This document shows positions 20,155 through 30,737 of a stretch of DNA of 64,000 nucleotides, in pieces. Each line of letters starts with the position of its first letter. Within the stretch, counting starts at the first letter, position 1. A model generated the notes under the pieces. The model saw only the letters and a list, made by a program, of their open reading frames with translations, searched no databases and was not told the origin of the DNA. The stretch is from Paralithodes platypus. Lineage: Eukaryota > Arthropoda > Malacostraca > Decapoda > Lithodidae. The position numbers were made by a program, and so were the translations under genes. The stretch covers positions 27,690,106 through 27,754,105 of the forward strand of contig CM064517.1 of the NCBI GenBank assembly GCA_032716605.1, written 5' to 3'.

Positions 20155-20935
20155 GCAGGAGGTGTGGTAGTGGTGTCATGGTGTGGTAGTGGTGTGGTGG
20201 TGTGGTAGTGGTGTCATGGTGTGGTAGTGGTGTGGTGGTGTGGTAGTGGTGTCATGGTGTGTTAGTGGTGTCATAGTGTGGTGGTGCATGGTTTGGTAGG
20301 ATGGTGGTGTAGGTGTGTGGTTGTGGGGTGGTGGTGTCATGGTGTGGTGGTGGTGTGGTGTAGGATGTTAGTGTAGGTGTGTGGTTGTGGTATGGTTGTG
20401 GTGTGGTGGTGGTATAGAATGCTGGTGGTGTGGTAGTGTCATAGTGTGGTGTAGGATGTTAGTGTAGGTGTGTGGTAGAGGGGTGGTGGTGGTGTCATGG
20501 TGTGGTGTAGGTGTGTGTTTGTCATGTGGTGGTGGTGTGGTGTAGGATGTTGGTGTAGGTGTGTGGTAGAGGGGTGGTGGTGGTGTCATGGTGTGGTGTA
20601 GATGTGTGTTTGTGATGTGGTGGTGGTGTGGTGTAGGATGTTGGTGTAGGTGTGTGGTAGAGGGGTGGTGGTGTCTTGGTGTGGTGTAGGATGTTAGTGT
20701 AAGTATGTGGTCGAGGTTGTTTTGTGGTGTGTGGGAGTGTGGATATAGTGATGCGTAGTGTTGAGTAGTGTGTTGTAGAGTGGTGTGTAGTGTGTTGTGT
20801 TGAGTAGTGTGCTGTGTAGTGTTGCGTATTAGTCGTTCCCTAGGCTGCCTGACCGAACAACCTCGTGTAGTGTCGTGTAGTGTCGCGTAGTGTAATGTAG
20901 TGTAATGTGGTGTGATTTTTTGTGTTGGTCTGGCT
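20155..20935. repeat. GTGGT-rich degenerate minisatellite
   Basis: Irregular words GTGGTAGTGGTGTCATGGTG, GTGTAGGATGTTAGTGTAGG and TGTGTGGTAGAGGGGTGGTG recur, grading into TGTAGTGTTG repeats on the right. A poly-G run and (CAC)n lie just to the left at 20063-20125. Confidence 0.88.
20832..20862 (-). repeat. LINE 3'-end fragment
   Basis: On the minus strand this reads GGTTGTTCGGTCAGGCAGCC followed by TAGGGAACG, matching the last bases of the Jockey-like LINE (22668-22697). It is embedded in the TGTAG repeats. Confidence 0.45.
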
Positions 20936-21027
20936 GTGGTGTGGGGATCAAAGGGTTGGTAATGATCGCTATCCGTCAGGTGCTGAGATTTTAAAGTACC
21001 GGTAACTATAAAGTAACTTTGTGACTT

Positions 21028-21076
21028 TATTTAACTTGATGGAAGTCTAGGGAGCAATCTAAATACCTGCCCTTAA
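21028..21076 (+). repeat. Family A element, right-end fragment
   Basis: TTTAACTTGATGGAAGTCTA, GGGAGCAATCTAAATACC and TGCCCTTAA match the right end of family A (compare 18618-18664). Confidence 0.65.
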
Positions 21077-21144
21077 AATGAGGGAAGTAGGTCCGTAAAT
21101 TACCACTGATATTTACCATTTGTCAACTGTGTTTGCTGACAGGG

Positions 21145-21163
21145 ACAACTGTATGTGTTACGG
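21145..21163. repeat. Target-site duplication, left copy
   Basis: ACAACTGTATGTGTTACGG occurs here and again at 22698-22716, immediately outside the LINE sequence. A perfect 19-bp duplication is typical of target-primed reverse transcription. Confidence 0.9.
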
Positions 21164-22697
21164 CCTAGTTATTACAACTAATTACACCCGACCTACCCCT
21201 AGCTCCAACACAACATGGCTTTAGGCCACTGCACTCCACAAACACTCTTCTCACAGGCCTTACACAAAGAGCTTTTGACGGCATCAACTCAGCTAGACCA
21301 CCACACAGATCACTATTAGCCACCCTCGACATTAGTAAAGCCTTCGATGCCATCCCCCGCCACAACCTAACAAACAAAATCTACAACACAAACAGGTGGG
21401 TGGCCAACTTCCTAGCAGGCAGATGTGCACACGTATCTTTTGCCGGTCAGTCATCTAGAATCAGAAACTTTCCAAACGGAGTCCCACAAGGATCCGTCCT
21501 ATCGCCCGCACTCTTCAATCTGTACATGCACGATATAACTACACCCAATACACCCCAAATAAACTTAGCCTCCTATGCAGATGACATAACACTCACATGC
21601 ACACACCATGACCCAAAAAGAGCAACAGATCTCCTTCAACCCTATCTCAACACACTACGTGGCTGGTGCACTACAAACAGACTTAATCTAGCCCCAGCCA
21701 AATCCACCGCAACCCTGCTCACAAGCTGGACAGGAGAACACGAATACATCCCTCAACTCACCATAAACAACACACACCCCTAACACATACACACACACCC
21801 AAAATCCTAGGAGTAACATATGATACTCATATGACATTCAAACAGCACACCACAAACATTAAAAAGAAACTGACACCCAGACTTAACGCCCTCAGGTCAC
21901 TTGCTCACAAACAATTTGGACACAACAAAGAAACCACCACCACAGTATATAAACAATACATAAGATCAGTGATGGAATACGCAAGCCCAGCCTGGGCTTC
22001 TAACCTAGCTGAAACACATCATAAGACCTTACAGACTATTCAAACCAAAGCCCTGAAGATCATTACAGGCTGCACAGCTACTGCACCCACAGATCACCTA
22101 CATCAAGAAACCAAAATCCTCAAAGTCAAAGATCATCTGGACATGAGAGGCACTCAATTCCTGGCAGCAGCCTCCACGAACCAGGACCACCCACTAAACT
22201 ACATGGCAACACACCCACAGACACCAAGAAATATCAAAACAACACCCAGCACACGGTATCACACACTATTACTGTCCTCTCTCCCTCCCTGCCCACCCCG
22301 AACCAACTTCCAGAAGTATATCCATACTCATATATCTCGCTGATCCATCCACTCACTCACAGACAACACACAGCTGCAAGCACGACCTCCCGAAATCCAT
22401 CCTTCCGAATCCTCCCTTCATCGCAAGGACAGAGTCCACCTGGCCAGGCTGAGATGCGGACACCATCCAGCTCTCCTGAGCTATCAGAAGAGACTGGATG
22501 ACTCCGTTGTCGACACCTGCCCGGGATGTAACACAGCACCCCATACCATTAAACACATCATAGAAGACTGCATTTCACACAACCACTTACGCCAACAACA
22601 CAATCTACACTCAATGAGAGCTCTGTGGGAAAGCCCGATCGTGGCCATGGCCTTCCTCAGGGATTCGGGGCTGTTTGGCCAGGCAGCTTAGGGAACA
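21164..22697 (+). mobile_element. Jockey-like non-LTR retrotransposon, 5'-truncated
   Basis: About 1.53 kb inserted between perfect 19-bp duplications, cut at the 5' side within the reverse transcriptase domain and ending at GGGAACAAC. Tail AAC repeats are very short. The 3' end is shared with the short element at 11603-11869. Broken coding (one frame slip, one in-frame stop) means it is dead, yet the intact duplication suggests a fairly recent insertion. Placement in the Jockey group rests on motif style and the C-terminal zinc-knuckle; the I/R1 groups remain possible. Confidence 0.85.
21190..22690 (+). pseudogene. LINE ORF2 remnant: reverse transcriptase plus C-terminal zinc knuckle
   Basis: Reverse transcriptase copies element RNA into DNA at the nicked target. 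Visible blocks in order: QHGFRPLHSTNTLLTG (about 21206-21254), LDISKAFDAIPRHNL with a catalytic Asp (about 21328), GVPQGSVLSPALFNLYM (about 21478), and SYADDITLT with the YADD catalytic pair (about 21570). The frame stops near 21781, and coding resumes one frame over at about 21800 (KILGVTYD), continuing through VMEYASPAWA. An in-frame TGA sits at 22341-22343, after which the same frame runs to TAG at 22688-22690 and holds LARLRCGHHP and CPGCNTAPHTIKHIIEDC, a cysteine/histidine knuckle. The endonuclease domain and ORF1 are absent through truncation. Confidence 0.85.
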
Positions 22698-22716
22698 ACA
22701 ACTGTATGTGTTACGG
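22698..22716. repeat. Target-site duplication, right copy
   Basis: Exact second copy of 21145-21163. The first bases overlap the AAC tail, so the true edge may shift by a few bases. Confidence 0.9.
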
Positions 22717-23560
22717 TGTTTATATATACAGTACTTCATGATAGGGGGTGCCGCAATAATGATGTGCCAAATTTCAGGAGTAGCTTATATATTATTCTAA
22801 GCATGGCATATTATTCTATATCTAAATTTCCAATCTCTACCATTACAGAGATATTGCTTGTCGAATACGGCATTTTTCCATGCATTAATTTTTACATTTT
22901 ATATTCTTGTAAGTTTCAAAATTATCATACATACTGTAGCTCAAATTGGGCATCACATTGCTTACATTGAAAACCGGTTGACATGGGAAAGTCCATTACA
23001 GTGTTGTGGGGGAGGATAGTAACGGTATATTTATCCTGTATAATCTAAAAAAGTGGTGATCATATTATTTAACAACTTTTATTTGAATAATTCGTTCTTG
23101 TTATAGGAATATTATGTGAGGCACGCAAAATTACGAGCAGAGCCAGATCGTGTCCTAGCATATCAAAATTCAAATGCTTCAGAGGTATGCATAGATATCT
23201 CGTTAACATAATAATGTTAATGGAATATTGACAGTAACTGTACCATTCCTCATTAGTGATTATAATACACCGATCGTTTTGGCAACATGGCGCTACATGG
23301 TATATTTAATTCAGTGTGGTAAACTTTAGCGCTATGTTGTAGTAGACAAAACATTCTGGGATACTCATAAATGTCATACCTTCTTTTCTGCATGCAAGAG
23401 TTTATGAAAGTGTTGGACAAGAACACGCACACTAAAAACAAAATTAAACAAAACTGACTGAACATTACCTAAACAGCTACGATAAGGGCAAGGTCACAAT
23501 AAATGATACGAACTAATACGAAACAGCTGTATTTATTGAATCACCTGTACTGCCGTGGGA
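22717..23560. other. Unique AT-rich sequence
   Basis: No repeat structure, RNA gene or convincing coding frame is seen in this stretch. Confidence 0.5.
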
Positions 23561-23569
23561 ATGAAAAAA

Positions 23570-23830
23570 AAAAAAATATATATATATATATATGTGTATA
23601 TAAAAAATAACCTGGACCCTGGTGTAAAGTTTACTTGAATGGGTCTAGAGCAACACGAATAAATACGACACACACACAAACACCGCACGCACGCACGCAC
23701 GCACGCACACTCTCTCTCTCTCTCTCTCTCCCTGCAATAATCCCAGCACTGGTTGGTGGTAATAAAGCGCATTTGAATGGATCTACAGCAATAATAATTA
23801 ATCTCTCTCTCTCTCTCTCTCTCTCAGTCT
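23570..23830. repeat. Microsatellites with duplicated LINE-like 3' sequence
   Basis: Short (AT)n, (CA)n, (CGCA)n and two (CT)n runs. Between them ACTTGAATGGGTCTAGAGCA (from about 23633) recurs as ATTTGAATGGATCTACAGCA (from about 23770), and CCCTGCAATAATCCCAGCAC with GGTGGTAATAA recurs near 24397-24432. Confidence 0.65.
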
Positions 23831-23840
23831 ACTATTTCCT

Positions 23841-24149
23841 TTAACCCAGCGCAGATTAAGAGGTGACTTAATTCAAGTGTTCAAAATCATCAAAGGCATC
23901 GACAATATGAACTGTAGTAAGTACTTCACTATCGACCAATCTAATTACACGCGGGGAAACGGTTGCAAAATTATTGGTAAATCTTTTAACTCACACGAAT
24001 CTAAGAATTTCTTCTTCAATCGAGTTGTCAACTTGTGGAATGGGCTTCCCCGAGACATTATAGACTGCAGCACCGTTGATTCATTTAAACTCCGCTTAGA
24101 CAAATATCTCGCATCAAACCCGCGACTGACTGCGTTTGTAAATGAATAA
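23841..24149 (+). pseudogene. CR1-like LINE ORF2 C-terminal fragment
   Basis: The open frame reads QRRLRGDLIQVFKIIKGID near the start, then FFFNRVVNLWNGLPRDII and FKLRLDKYLASNP before a TAA. This RRLRGDLI...FFxxRVVNxWNxLP...FKxRLDK pattern is the usual C-terminal tail of CR1-type LINE reverse transcriptase proteins in arthropods and molluscs (from memory). The polymerase domain is absent and no start codon is expected. The following 24150-24450 sequence may be its 3' untranslated region. Confidence 0.75.
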
Positions 24150-24354
24150 CTTTATTTTATCCCCCTCTCAGTTACTAACCCATCTGTCCCCTACTAACTT
24201 CCTAATCCTGCCACGGACATTAGTTCCAGGGCAGTAGTTCCCTTTCCAATGTTCCCTTACCCACTCTAAACCACTGTTTGGACACTTGATCCTCAGTGTT
24301 TTGGAGGACAAGCAGCCTAGAAGGGTCACTAGATCTGTTGTTGCTTGATTTCCT

Positions 24355-24450
24355 TTGTACTCCTTTGTACTCTCTCTCCCTCTCTCTCTCTGTTCCCCTG
24401 CAATAATAATCCTAGCGCTGGGTGGTGGTAATATAATTCCCAGCAGTGAT
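24355..24450 (+). repeat. CT-rich LINE 3'-tail-like duplicate
   Basis: TTTGTACTCCTTTGTACTC, (CT)n and CCCTGCAATAATAATCCTAG repeat the arrangement at 23711-23765. Nothing is recognised from 24450 to 25170. Confidence 0.45.
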
Positions 24451-25176
24451 AATTGGGCGACTTTGTGCAATGTGTTTGATGATAGTGGCATTGTGTTGGT
24501 TATGGCGCTCACAATGGCAGTGTGGAGGGTGATGATCGGCTAATTATATATATTGGCCTAATTATTAATATTGGCGTAATTATTTATATTGGCGCAGTGT
24601 ATATGTTTTTGTGGCGGGGGAAAGGGTTGGTGTATAGACGGGTTGGGTGCTGGTGATCAGTTGTGTAATGTACGGTTTTGTTGATATTGATAGGCTGGTT
24701 GGGTGGTGGTGTTCGGTTGTGTATTATATAGGGCTTTGTGTTTATTAGTAGAAAATCATAACAAATTATCAATGGTACAATCTAGTGTTGTATTAATATA
24801 GGTGTAATACAATCTGAAAACCTGCATAATGATCGGCGGTGTAATTGGGCATGTATTTATATTGGCGTAATTACTTTTGTGACTTACGCATAATGCTGGG
24901 GTAATCGGCATTGTCGCAGCTATACTAATGAATGTTCGCCAATCGGTTTGCTGTTTGGGTTATAGGCATGTTATGGATACATAATATATTTTTTACCAAT
25001 CGATCTTTCGTTTTCTATATATTCCTTATTTAAAACATGGACTTCTGTAAATATTGTTTCGTGTTATACACATTTTTGTATTTGATATGTCAGTCTTTTA
25101 GTTTTAATTCGTTCGTCAATTATCAAAGTAATTGGTACCCACGCCCGATTATTTGAAAACCTCTCTTTCATGTTTA

Positions 25177-25500
25177 ACATTTCTTCTTCTTCTTCTTCCT
25201 CTTCTTCTTCTTAGTAGTAGTAGTATTTTCACGATTATATCCTCATTTTCTTCTATTTTGTTTTTTTATATTGGCACCCCACTCTTCCTTCTCTTTCCTA
25301 TTCCTTGTTCTTCCTCTTCTTCTTCTTGACATTCCTACTCTTCTTCTTCTTCTTCTTCCTTTCTTCTTCTTCTCTTCCTTCTCCTCTTCCTTCTCCTCTT
25401 CTTGGATATCCTACTCTTCCTTCTTATTCTTCTTGACATTCCTACTCTTCCTCCTCTTTCTTTTCCTTCTTCCTCCTCCTCTTTTTGACCCTTCCTTTTC
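25177..25500. repeat. (TTC)n / CTTCTTCTT-rich tract
   Basis: Polypyrimidine sequence made of TTC triplets and CTCCTCTTCCTT words. The leucine/serine-rich frame of 166 codons here is low complexity. Confidence 0.88.
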
Positions 25501-25584
25501 TTTCTCTCCTGCTCCTACCTCTCACTTGCCTCTCGCCATTAGCTTCCTCTTTCCTCCTCTCTCACTGACCCTCTCACCCTGCAT

Positions 25585-25638
25585 CATCAATCTCTCTCTC
25601 TCTCTCACCCTGCATCATCAATCTCTCTCCTTTCCTTT

Positions 25639-25725
<87 letters not shown>
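25585..25725. repeat. (CT)n microsatellite
   Basis: ACCCTGCATCATCAATCTCT occurs twice and is followed by a clean (CT)n run of about 80 bp. Confidence 0.95.
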
Positions 25726-25729
<4 letters not shown>

Positions 25730-25824
25730 CTCAAAGCTTGGAATGATTGTGAAGGACCCCAAAGTGGTTGAACAGCTCAGGATGGACCTTAGCACGGTGG
25801 TAGAAAGAAAGGAAACTGTTTGGA

Positions 25825-26207
25825 TTAAGGGGGCAGTAATCGCTTTTTCTGGACCCCCTTCTCCCTCATGTTTAGCATATTAGTTTTGAGGTTTTAAGAC
25901 GTTCGTTCCGTTAATTTGGCGATTTTGAGACCTTTCGCCTAATATATATATATATTTTTTTTGTCAATATAAAGACCTTTCGTGGCCATTAGGTGTCGAT
26001 TGTTTTCCTGGCGAGCGATAGCGAGCCTCTAATCTTAGAAGGAAGCGGCCTTTGGCCGGGAATTTTTTTTACCGAAAAATTTACAAATTTATCTTGAAAG
26101 GGGGTCTTAGGGGTGTTTTTCTTAGCTTGATGGAGGTCTAGCGAAGAAACTCAAAAATATATTAATAAATAAATGTATGGACCAAAAACCAAGCGCTACC
26201 CCCTTAA
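25825..26207 (+). mobile_element. Family A TTAA element
   Basis: 383 bp from TTAAGGGGGCAGTAATCGC to GCTACCCCCTTAA. This subgroup has TTTTTCTGGACCCCCTTCTC near the left and GGACCAAAAACCAAGCGCTA near the right. A short (AT)n/poly-T insertion lies at 25943-25959. Confidence 0.87.
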
Positions 26208-26273
26208 CCTAAAGGAAACAAATAAGAAAACATATTGTAAGTAGGAATTAATGATAACAAATATATGTGGTCG

Positions 26274-26342
26274 TATATGAAAACATTTATCTGTCAATAT
26301 CAAGACCTTTCTTGTTATTAGGCGAGCCTATAGTTTTAGAAG
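26274..26342 (+). repeat. Family A fragment, internally deleted
   Basis: TGTCAATATCAAGACCTTTC and AGGCGAGCCTATAGTTTTAG with AAGGAAT resemble the family-A middle with the GTGTCGATTTTCCTGGCG part removed. Confidence 0.45.
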
Positions 26343-26379
26343 GAATCCACCTTTCCACCACCATTTCTCCCCCATCACT

Positions 26380-26520
26380 CCTGCACCACCACCACCACCA
26401 CCATCAACAGCTCAGGGGGCTCTTCTACACCTCCTTGTCAGCACCTTGAGAGACGGTAGCCGCGCCTTTGATGCTCCAGATCCGTGTTTACAAACACTCA
26501 AACAGGTCATTAATGTATCC
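26380..26520. repeat. Diverged duplicate of 27225-27330
   Basis: (CCA)n followed by TCTTCTACACCTCCTTGTCA, GCACCTTGAGAGACGG and CCGTGTTTAC matches 27240-27318. Function unknown; it may be part of an old dispersed repeat. Confidence 0.6.
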
Positions 26521-26570
26521 CCTTGTCCTTTCCACTCTCTGGCTTAATTTACCTATACCTCGCTCATATT

Positions 26571-26665
26571 TACAGTGGTAGTTTGAGGGGGTAGTGCTTG
26601 TTTACAGTGGTAGTTTGAGGGGGTAGTGCTTGTTTACAGTGGCAGTTTAAGGGGTAGTGCTTGTT
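26571..26665. repeat. Tandem copies of a family A left end
   Basis: Three units of about 34 bp: TTTACAGTGGTAGTTTGAGG, GGGTAGTGCTTG (two copies), then the third, which is the real left end of the next element (CAGTTTAAGGGGTAGTGCTT). The minisatellite unit therefore contains the element terminus. Confidence 0.75.
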
Positions 26666-26961
26666 TTTTTGGTCTTTGTATTTGTTCATGTATATTTTGA
26701 GTTCCCTCGCGAGACCTCCATCAAACTTAAAAAAAACACCCCTAGACCCCATCAAGATAAATGTGTAATATTTTCGATAGAAAAATGTCCCGGCCGAAGG
26801 CCGACACCTAAATGTCACGAAAGGTCTTAATATTGACAGAGAAATGGGGTGAAAGGTCTCAAAATCGCCAAACTAATGGAACGAAAGTATTAAAACGTCA
26901 AAACTAATATGCTAAACATGAGGGAGAAGGGGGTCCAGAAAAAGCGAGTACTACACCCTTA
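26647..26961 (-). mobile_element. Family A TTAA element, internally deleted
   Basis: Reverse orientation from TTAAGGGGTAGTGC to CTACACCCTTA. The CCGGCCGAAGGCCG hairpin runs directly into ACACCTAAATG, so the GGTTCC...GCTATCGCTCGCCAGG core is deleted. TTAA at the right end is TTAC. Confidence 0.8.
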
Positions 26962-27860
26962 CATTTTCAACTCTTCTTCTCCATCCGTTCACCCCTTTCT
27001 TCTTCTCCACGACTCCTCCTCTCAACGTTTTCCCCTTTCCACCACCATTTATTTTCCTTTCATTTCCACCCCAACCACTCTTTCTTCAACATGAACATCA
27101 TAATCATCATCTCAGAAAGCTTTTTTGTACACAACTATATCGCCTTTCTTCCCCATCTCCATCATCCATTCTCTCATTATTCCTCCATCTCTCCCCCCAC
27201 CACCCCCCCCCCCCCTCCTTCACCACCACCATCATCATCTCAGGGAGCCCTTCTACACCTCCTCGTCAGCACCTCAAGACGGCCGCCCAGCCTTTGAAGC
27301 CCCGGCACCGTGTTTACCCGTCGACACGTCCTCATCAAATACTAGCCTCCAAAAAGGGGGACCTGAGTGTACCTATTCACACTTCGGGGTTTGCCAAGAC
27401 TCTCCCTCGCCGGGGATAGGTGGTGGTGGTGGAGGGAGGGAGGGAGGGAGGGATGGATGGATGGGTAGACTGGTGGGAACGATAGATGGAGGGATGAATA
27501 GGCGAGAGGTGAATATGTAAAGATAGTATATGCGATGAATGTTTAAAGGAAAAGGAATAGGCGTCGGAGTTCATGGACATGAGGATAGAGGGATGAATAT
27601 TTAGACAGGGTGAGAGAGAGATGGATAAGGCGGTGGAAGAAGGGAGAACATGCAAAGGAATAATTAAATACTATGAACGATTAGAGAAATGTAGGGCTCA
27701 ACTTTAGGGATGACTTGGTTGGGTGGAGGTGGGATGGAGGGAGGAGGAGAGGACGGGGATAGAACGATGATGTAGAGGTGAGATGACTAGCAGCATTGGC
27801 GAGAGATTGATGGTACTGAGGGAGTAACAGAACAGAAGAACAAGATAGTTATTAATGAAC
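26962..27860. other. Low-complexity and unique sequence
   Basis: C/T-rich text to about 27240 with a poly-C run near 27201, the duplicate of 26380-26520 at 27225-27330, a GGAGGGAGGGAGG run at 27431-27462, then purine-rich unique sequence. No gene is supported. Confidence 0.5.
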
Positions 27861-27978
27861 TGCTGGCCAGTAAGGAGGAAACATCAAACATGAAGAAGGA
27901 TGATTAGAGAGACTGATGATCGGATAGTATGAAATACACAGATACATTAAAGAAAAAACACAAGATGCTATAGTGAAT

Positions 27979-27980
<2 letters not shown>

Positions 27981-28041
<61 letters not shown>
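27981..28041. repeat. (AT)n microsatellite
   Basis: About 60 bp of AT. Sequence from 28042 to 28320 is AT-rich and otherwise unremarkable. Confidence 0.97.
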
Positions 28042-28044
<3 letters not shown>

Positions 28045-28322
28045 CAAAGAAACGATGGAGTAAGAACTCTCATCTAAGCTCGACCTTTTTCCTCTCTTTT
28101 TTTTTTCTTTGACTTTTTATCCCAAGTTGATACCATCGATCGAAGCGGGTCATTAAGGAACTCGGCCATTAAAGTTGGGAAGAAAAGTAGTATTTTTTAA
28201 CTATTGAACGTAGAAATGTTAATAGTTGAATAAGAGGAAATCAATATAAATATTTTATTCCACCACTGGATCACTATATTTAGGATCATTACTCGGTCAG
28301 TATATTTGTTAAGGGTAGACGA

Positions 28323-29133
28323 TTTTAAGGGGGAGCAATATGAATGCGTATTTTAAGGGGAGCAATATGAATGCGTATTTTAAGGGGAGCAATATGAATG
28401 CGTATTTTAAGGGGGAGCAATATGAATGCGTATTTTAAGGGGGAGCAATATGAATGCGTATTTTAAGGGGGAGCAATATGAACGCGTATTTTAAGGGGGA
28501 GCAATATGAACGCGTATTTTAAGGGGGAGCAATATGAATGCGTATTTTAAGGGGGAGCAATATGAATGCGTATTTTAAGGGGGAGCAATATGAATGCGTA
28601 TTTTAAGGGGGAGCAATATGAATGCGTATTTTAAGGGGGAGCAATATGAATGCGTATTTTAAGGGGGAGCAATATGAATGAGTATTTTAAGGGGGAGCAA
28701 TATGAATGCGTATTTCAAGGGGGAGCAATATGAATGCGTATTTTAAGGGGGAGCAATATGAATGCGTATTTTAAGGGGGAGCAATATGAATGCGTATTTT
28801 AAGGGGGAGCAATATGAATGCGTATTTTAAGGGGGAGCAATATGAATGCGTATTTTAAGGGGGAGCAATAGGAATGCGTATTTTAAGGGGGAGCAATAGG
28901 AATGCGTATTTTAAGGGGGAGCAATATGAATGCGTATTTTAAGGGGGAGCAATATGAATGAGTATTTTAAGGGGGAGCAATATGAATGCGTATTTTAAGG
29001 AGCAATATGAATGCGTATTTTAAGGGGGAGCAATATGAATGCGTATTTTAAGGGGGAGCAATATGAATGCGTATTTTAAGGGGGAGCAATATGAATGCGT
29101 ATTTTAAGGGGGAGCAATATGAATGCGTATTCT
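28323..29133. repeat. 28-bp minisatellite (TTTTAAGGGGGAGCAATATG)
   Basis: About 29 units of TTTTAAGGGGGAGCAATATG plus AATGCGTA, with few changes (AACGCG, GAGTATT, AGGAATG) and GGGG instead of GGGGG in the leftmost units. The unit contains TTAAGGGGGAG, which looks like a family-A terminus. Unit length 28 is not divisible by three. Confidence 0.96.
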
Positions 29134-29356
29134 GGTAATTTGGGGACAGCAACTTGTGTATGGCAATTATTATGTTCTCTTTTGCATAGCCTAGTAAAAG
29201 ATCGTCTAACAAAAAATAAATATAAATGTTTAGTTTTATCAAAAGTAACGGAAATCACTAATCTGTAACTAGTTAATTCGAGTCTCCTTAAATGTGACCC
29301 AATCGCTAATGAAGTTCTTTGTTTCGTATAGTTATGCCCAGTTTATCTTATAAACT

Positions 29357-29503
29357 GTCTTCGTGGTGCGATGTATAAGGTGTTGATTTTCGGTGTGAGC
29401 ATCCTGGGTTCGAGTCCACGGACTGCCACATGTGTTTGTAAATTTCATTAATCGATTTTAGGAGTATTGTTGGTTGTTGGAAGGAACATAATAATTTATA
29501 TAT
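29357..29503 (+). mobile_element. tRNA-derived SINE (CTGTCTTCGTGG family)
   Basis: About 147 bp. A-box-like GTGGTGCGATGTATAAGG (about 29363-29380), B-box GGTTCGAGTCC (29408-29418), then a tail with AATTTCATTAATCGATTTTA and GGAACATAATAATTTATA. A minus-strand copy at 42345-42500 differs at about two positions over roughly 140 bp. The tRNA-like fold is too poor for a functional tRNA gene. Confidence 0.82.
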
Positions 29504-29926
29504 ACTGTATATGAAAGTATGGAATTATTGACAGACTTAACACAAATACCATTAGTTGAAGAAAATACCAACACCACTCTCCTCTTCCTTCCTTTGTATT
29601 TTCTGTTGTATTTGTTTTCCTAATCAAAAGAACATATACATAAAATATATCTCGAAGTACGGTACAAACAGATCAAACAATACACGACCATCACTTCCTC
29701 CTCCTACACCACTTCATCCGCGCCCCCTTAAAAGCGACCCCCTCCTCATTTCCTCTTTTTCCACTCCTTCTCTTTGTCCCAAGTCCGATAGCCCCGCGCT
29801 CACCAATAACAATAATTTATCCCTCCTCCCCTGGACGACAGCCATCACGACCCCGCCTGATGCTCCAGCCACAAAAACCCCGGGCGGTCATCAAAGAGAG
29901 GCCCTGGAACGAGGACTCCGAGACGC

Positions 29927-30035
29927 TTCCAGATTCCAGTGGTGAGAGGATGTCGGTTTGGAGGGTGGTGGGGTGGCGGTGGTGGGTAGGGAAGGGAGGA
30001 GGGTGGTGGGGTGGCGGTGGTGGGTAGGGGAGGGG
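29927..30035. repeat. GGTGG-rich duplication
   Basis: GGAGGGTGGTGGGGTGGCGG plus TGGTGGGTAGGG occurs twice in tandem. Just to the left, CTTCCAGATTCCAGTGGTGA is echoed at 31892-31912. Confidence 0.75.
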
Positions 30036-30086
30036 GAGGGTTAAGGCTCAGGTATAGAGGAAGAATAAGAATACCAAAACAAAAAA

Positions 30087-30088
<2 letters not shown>

Positions 30089-30133
<45 letters not shown>

Positions 30134-30196
30134 TTCATATTGTTTTCACCAACCAACTTTACTTCTAAACTCAATTAATGAAATCAACTTATACAT
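30089..30196 (-). mobile_element. (AATA)n and SINE tail fragment
   Basis: (AATA)n and (ATA)n at 30089-30133, then TTCACCAACCAACTTTACTT and CTCAATTAATGAAATCAAC, the reverse complement of the SINE tail at 29440-29490. It is more like the fragment at 48963-49028 than the two full copies. No tRNA-like head. Confidence 0.6.
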
Positions 30197-30341
30197 CATT
30201 AAATAAATCCATAAATAAGACGAAGAAGATGGTGGCCGAGGGGGATAGGTGGTGGATGTGGGAGATAGCCGAAGAGAGAGGCTGGGGGTACATAATACAT
30301 TTGACTTCTTGCAAATTCCAATGGAGTATGGGTGAGTTGCC

Positions 30342-30678
30342 TTAAGGGGAGGTCTCCACTTGAGGGATTGTTTTCTTGACCCCTTTCTCCCTCATGTTTA
30401 GCCCCATTGCTTTTCTAATTTTAAGACGTTCGCCCCATTATTTTGACTATTTTAAGAACTTTCGACCCATTTCTGTCAATTTTAAGACCTTTCGTGCCAT
30501 TTAGGTGTCGATTTTTATCCTGGCGAGCGATAGCGAGCCTGTAATTTAAGAGGAACCGGCTTTCAGCCGGGACATTTTTCTAACGAAAAATGTACAAATT
30601 TATCTTGAAAGGGGGTCTAGGGGGTGTAATTTTAAGATTGATGGAATTCTAGGGAACGAACTAAAAACCTCCCCTTAA
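30342..30678 (+). mobile_element. Family A TTAA element
   Basis: 337 bp from TTAAGGGGAGGTCTCCAC to ACCTCCCCTTAA, with well-preserved terminal inverted repeats. Hairpin CCGGCTTTCAGCCGG lies at 30556-30570. The second hairpin has one mismatch (CTAACG). Confidence 0.92.
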
Positions 30679-30737
30679 GGAACTCTAATATAATAGGATG
30701 ACGTCGGCAGGGTTTATATGAGGTTAATTTAGAGTTG

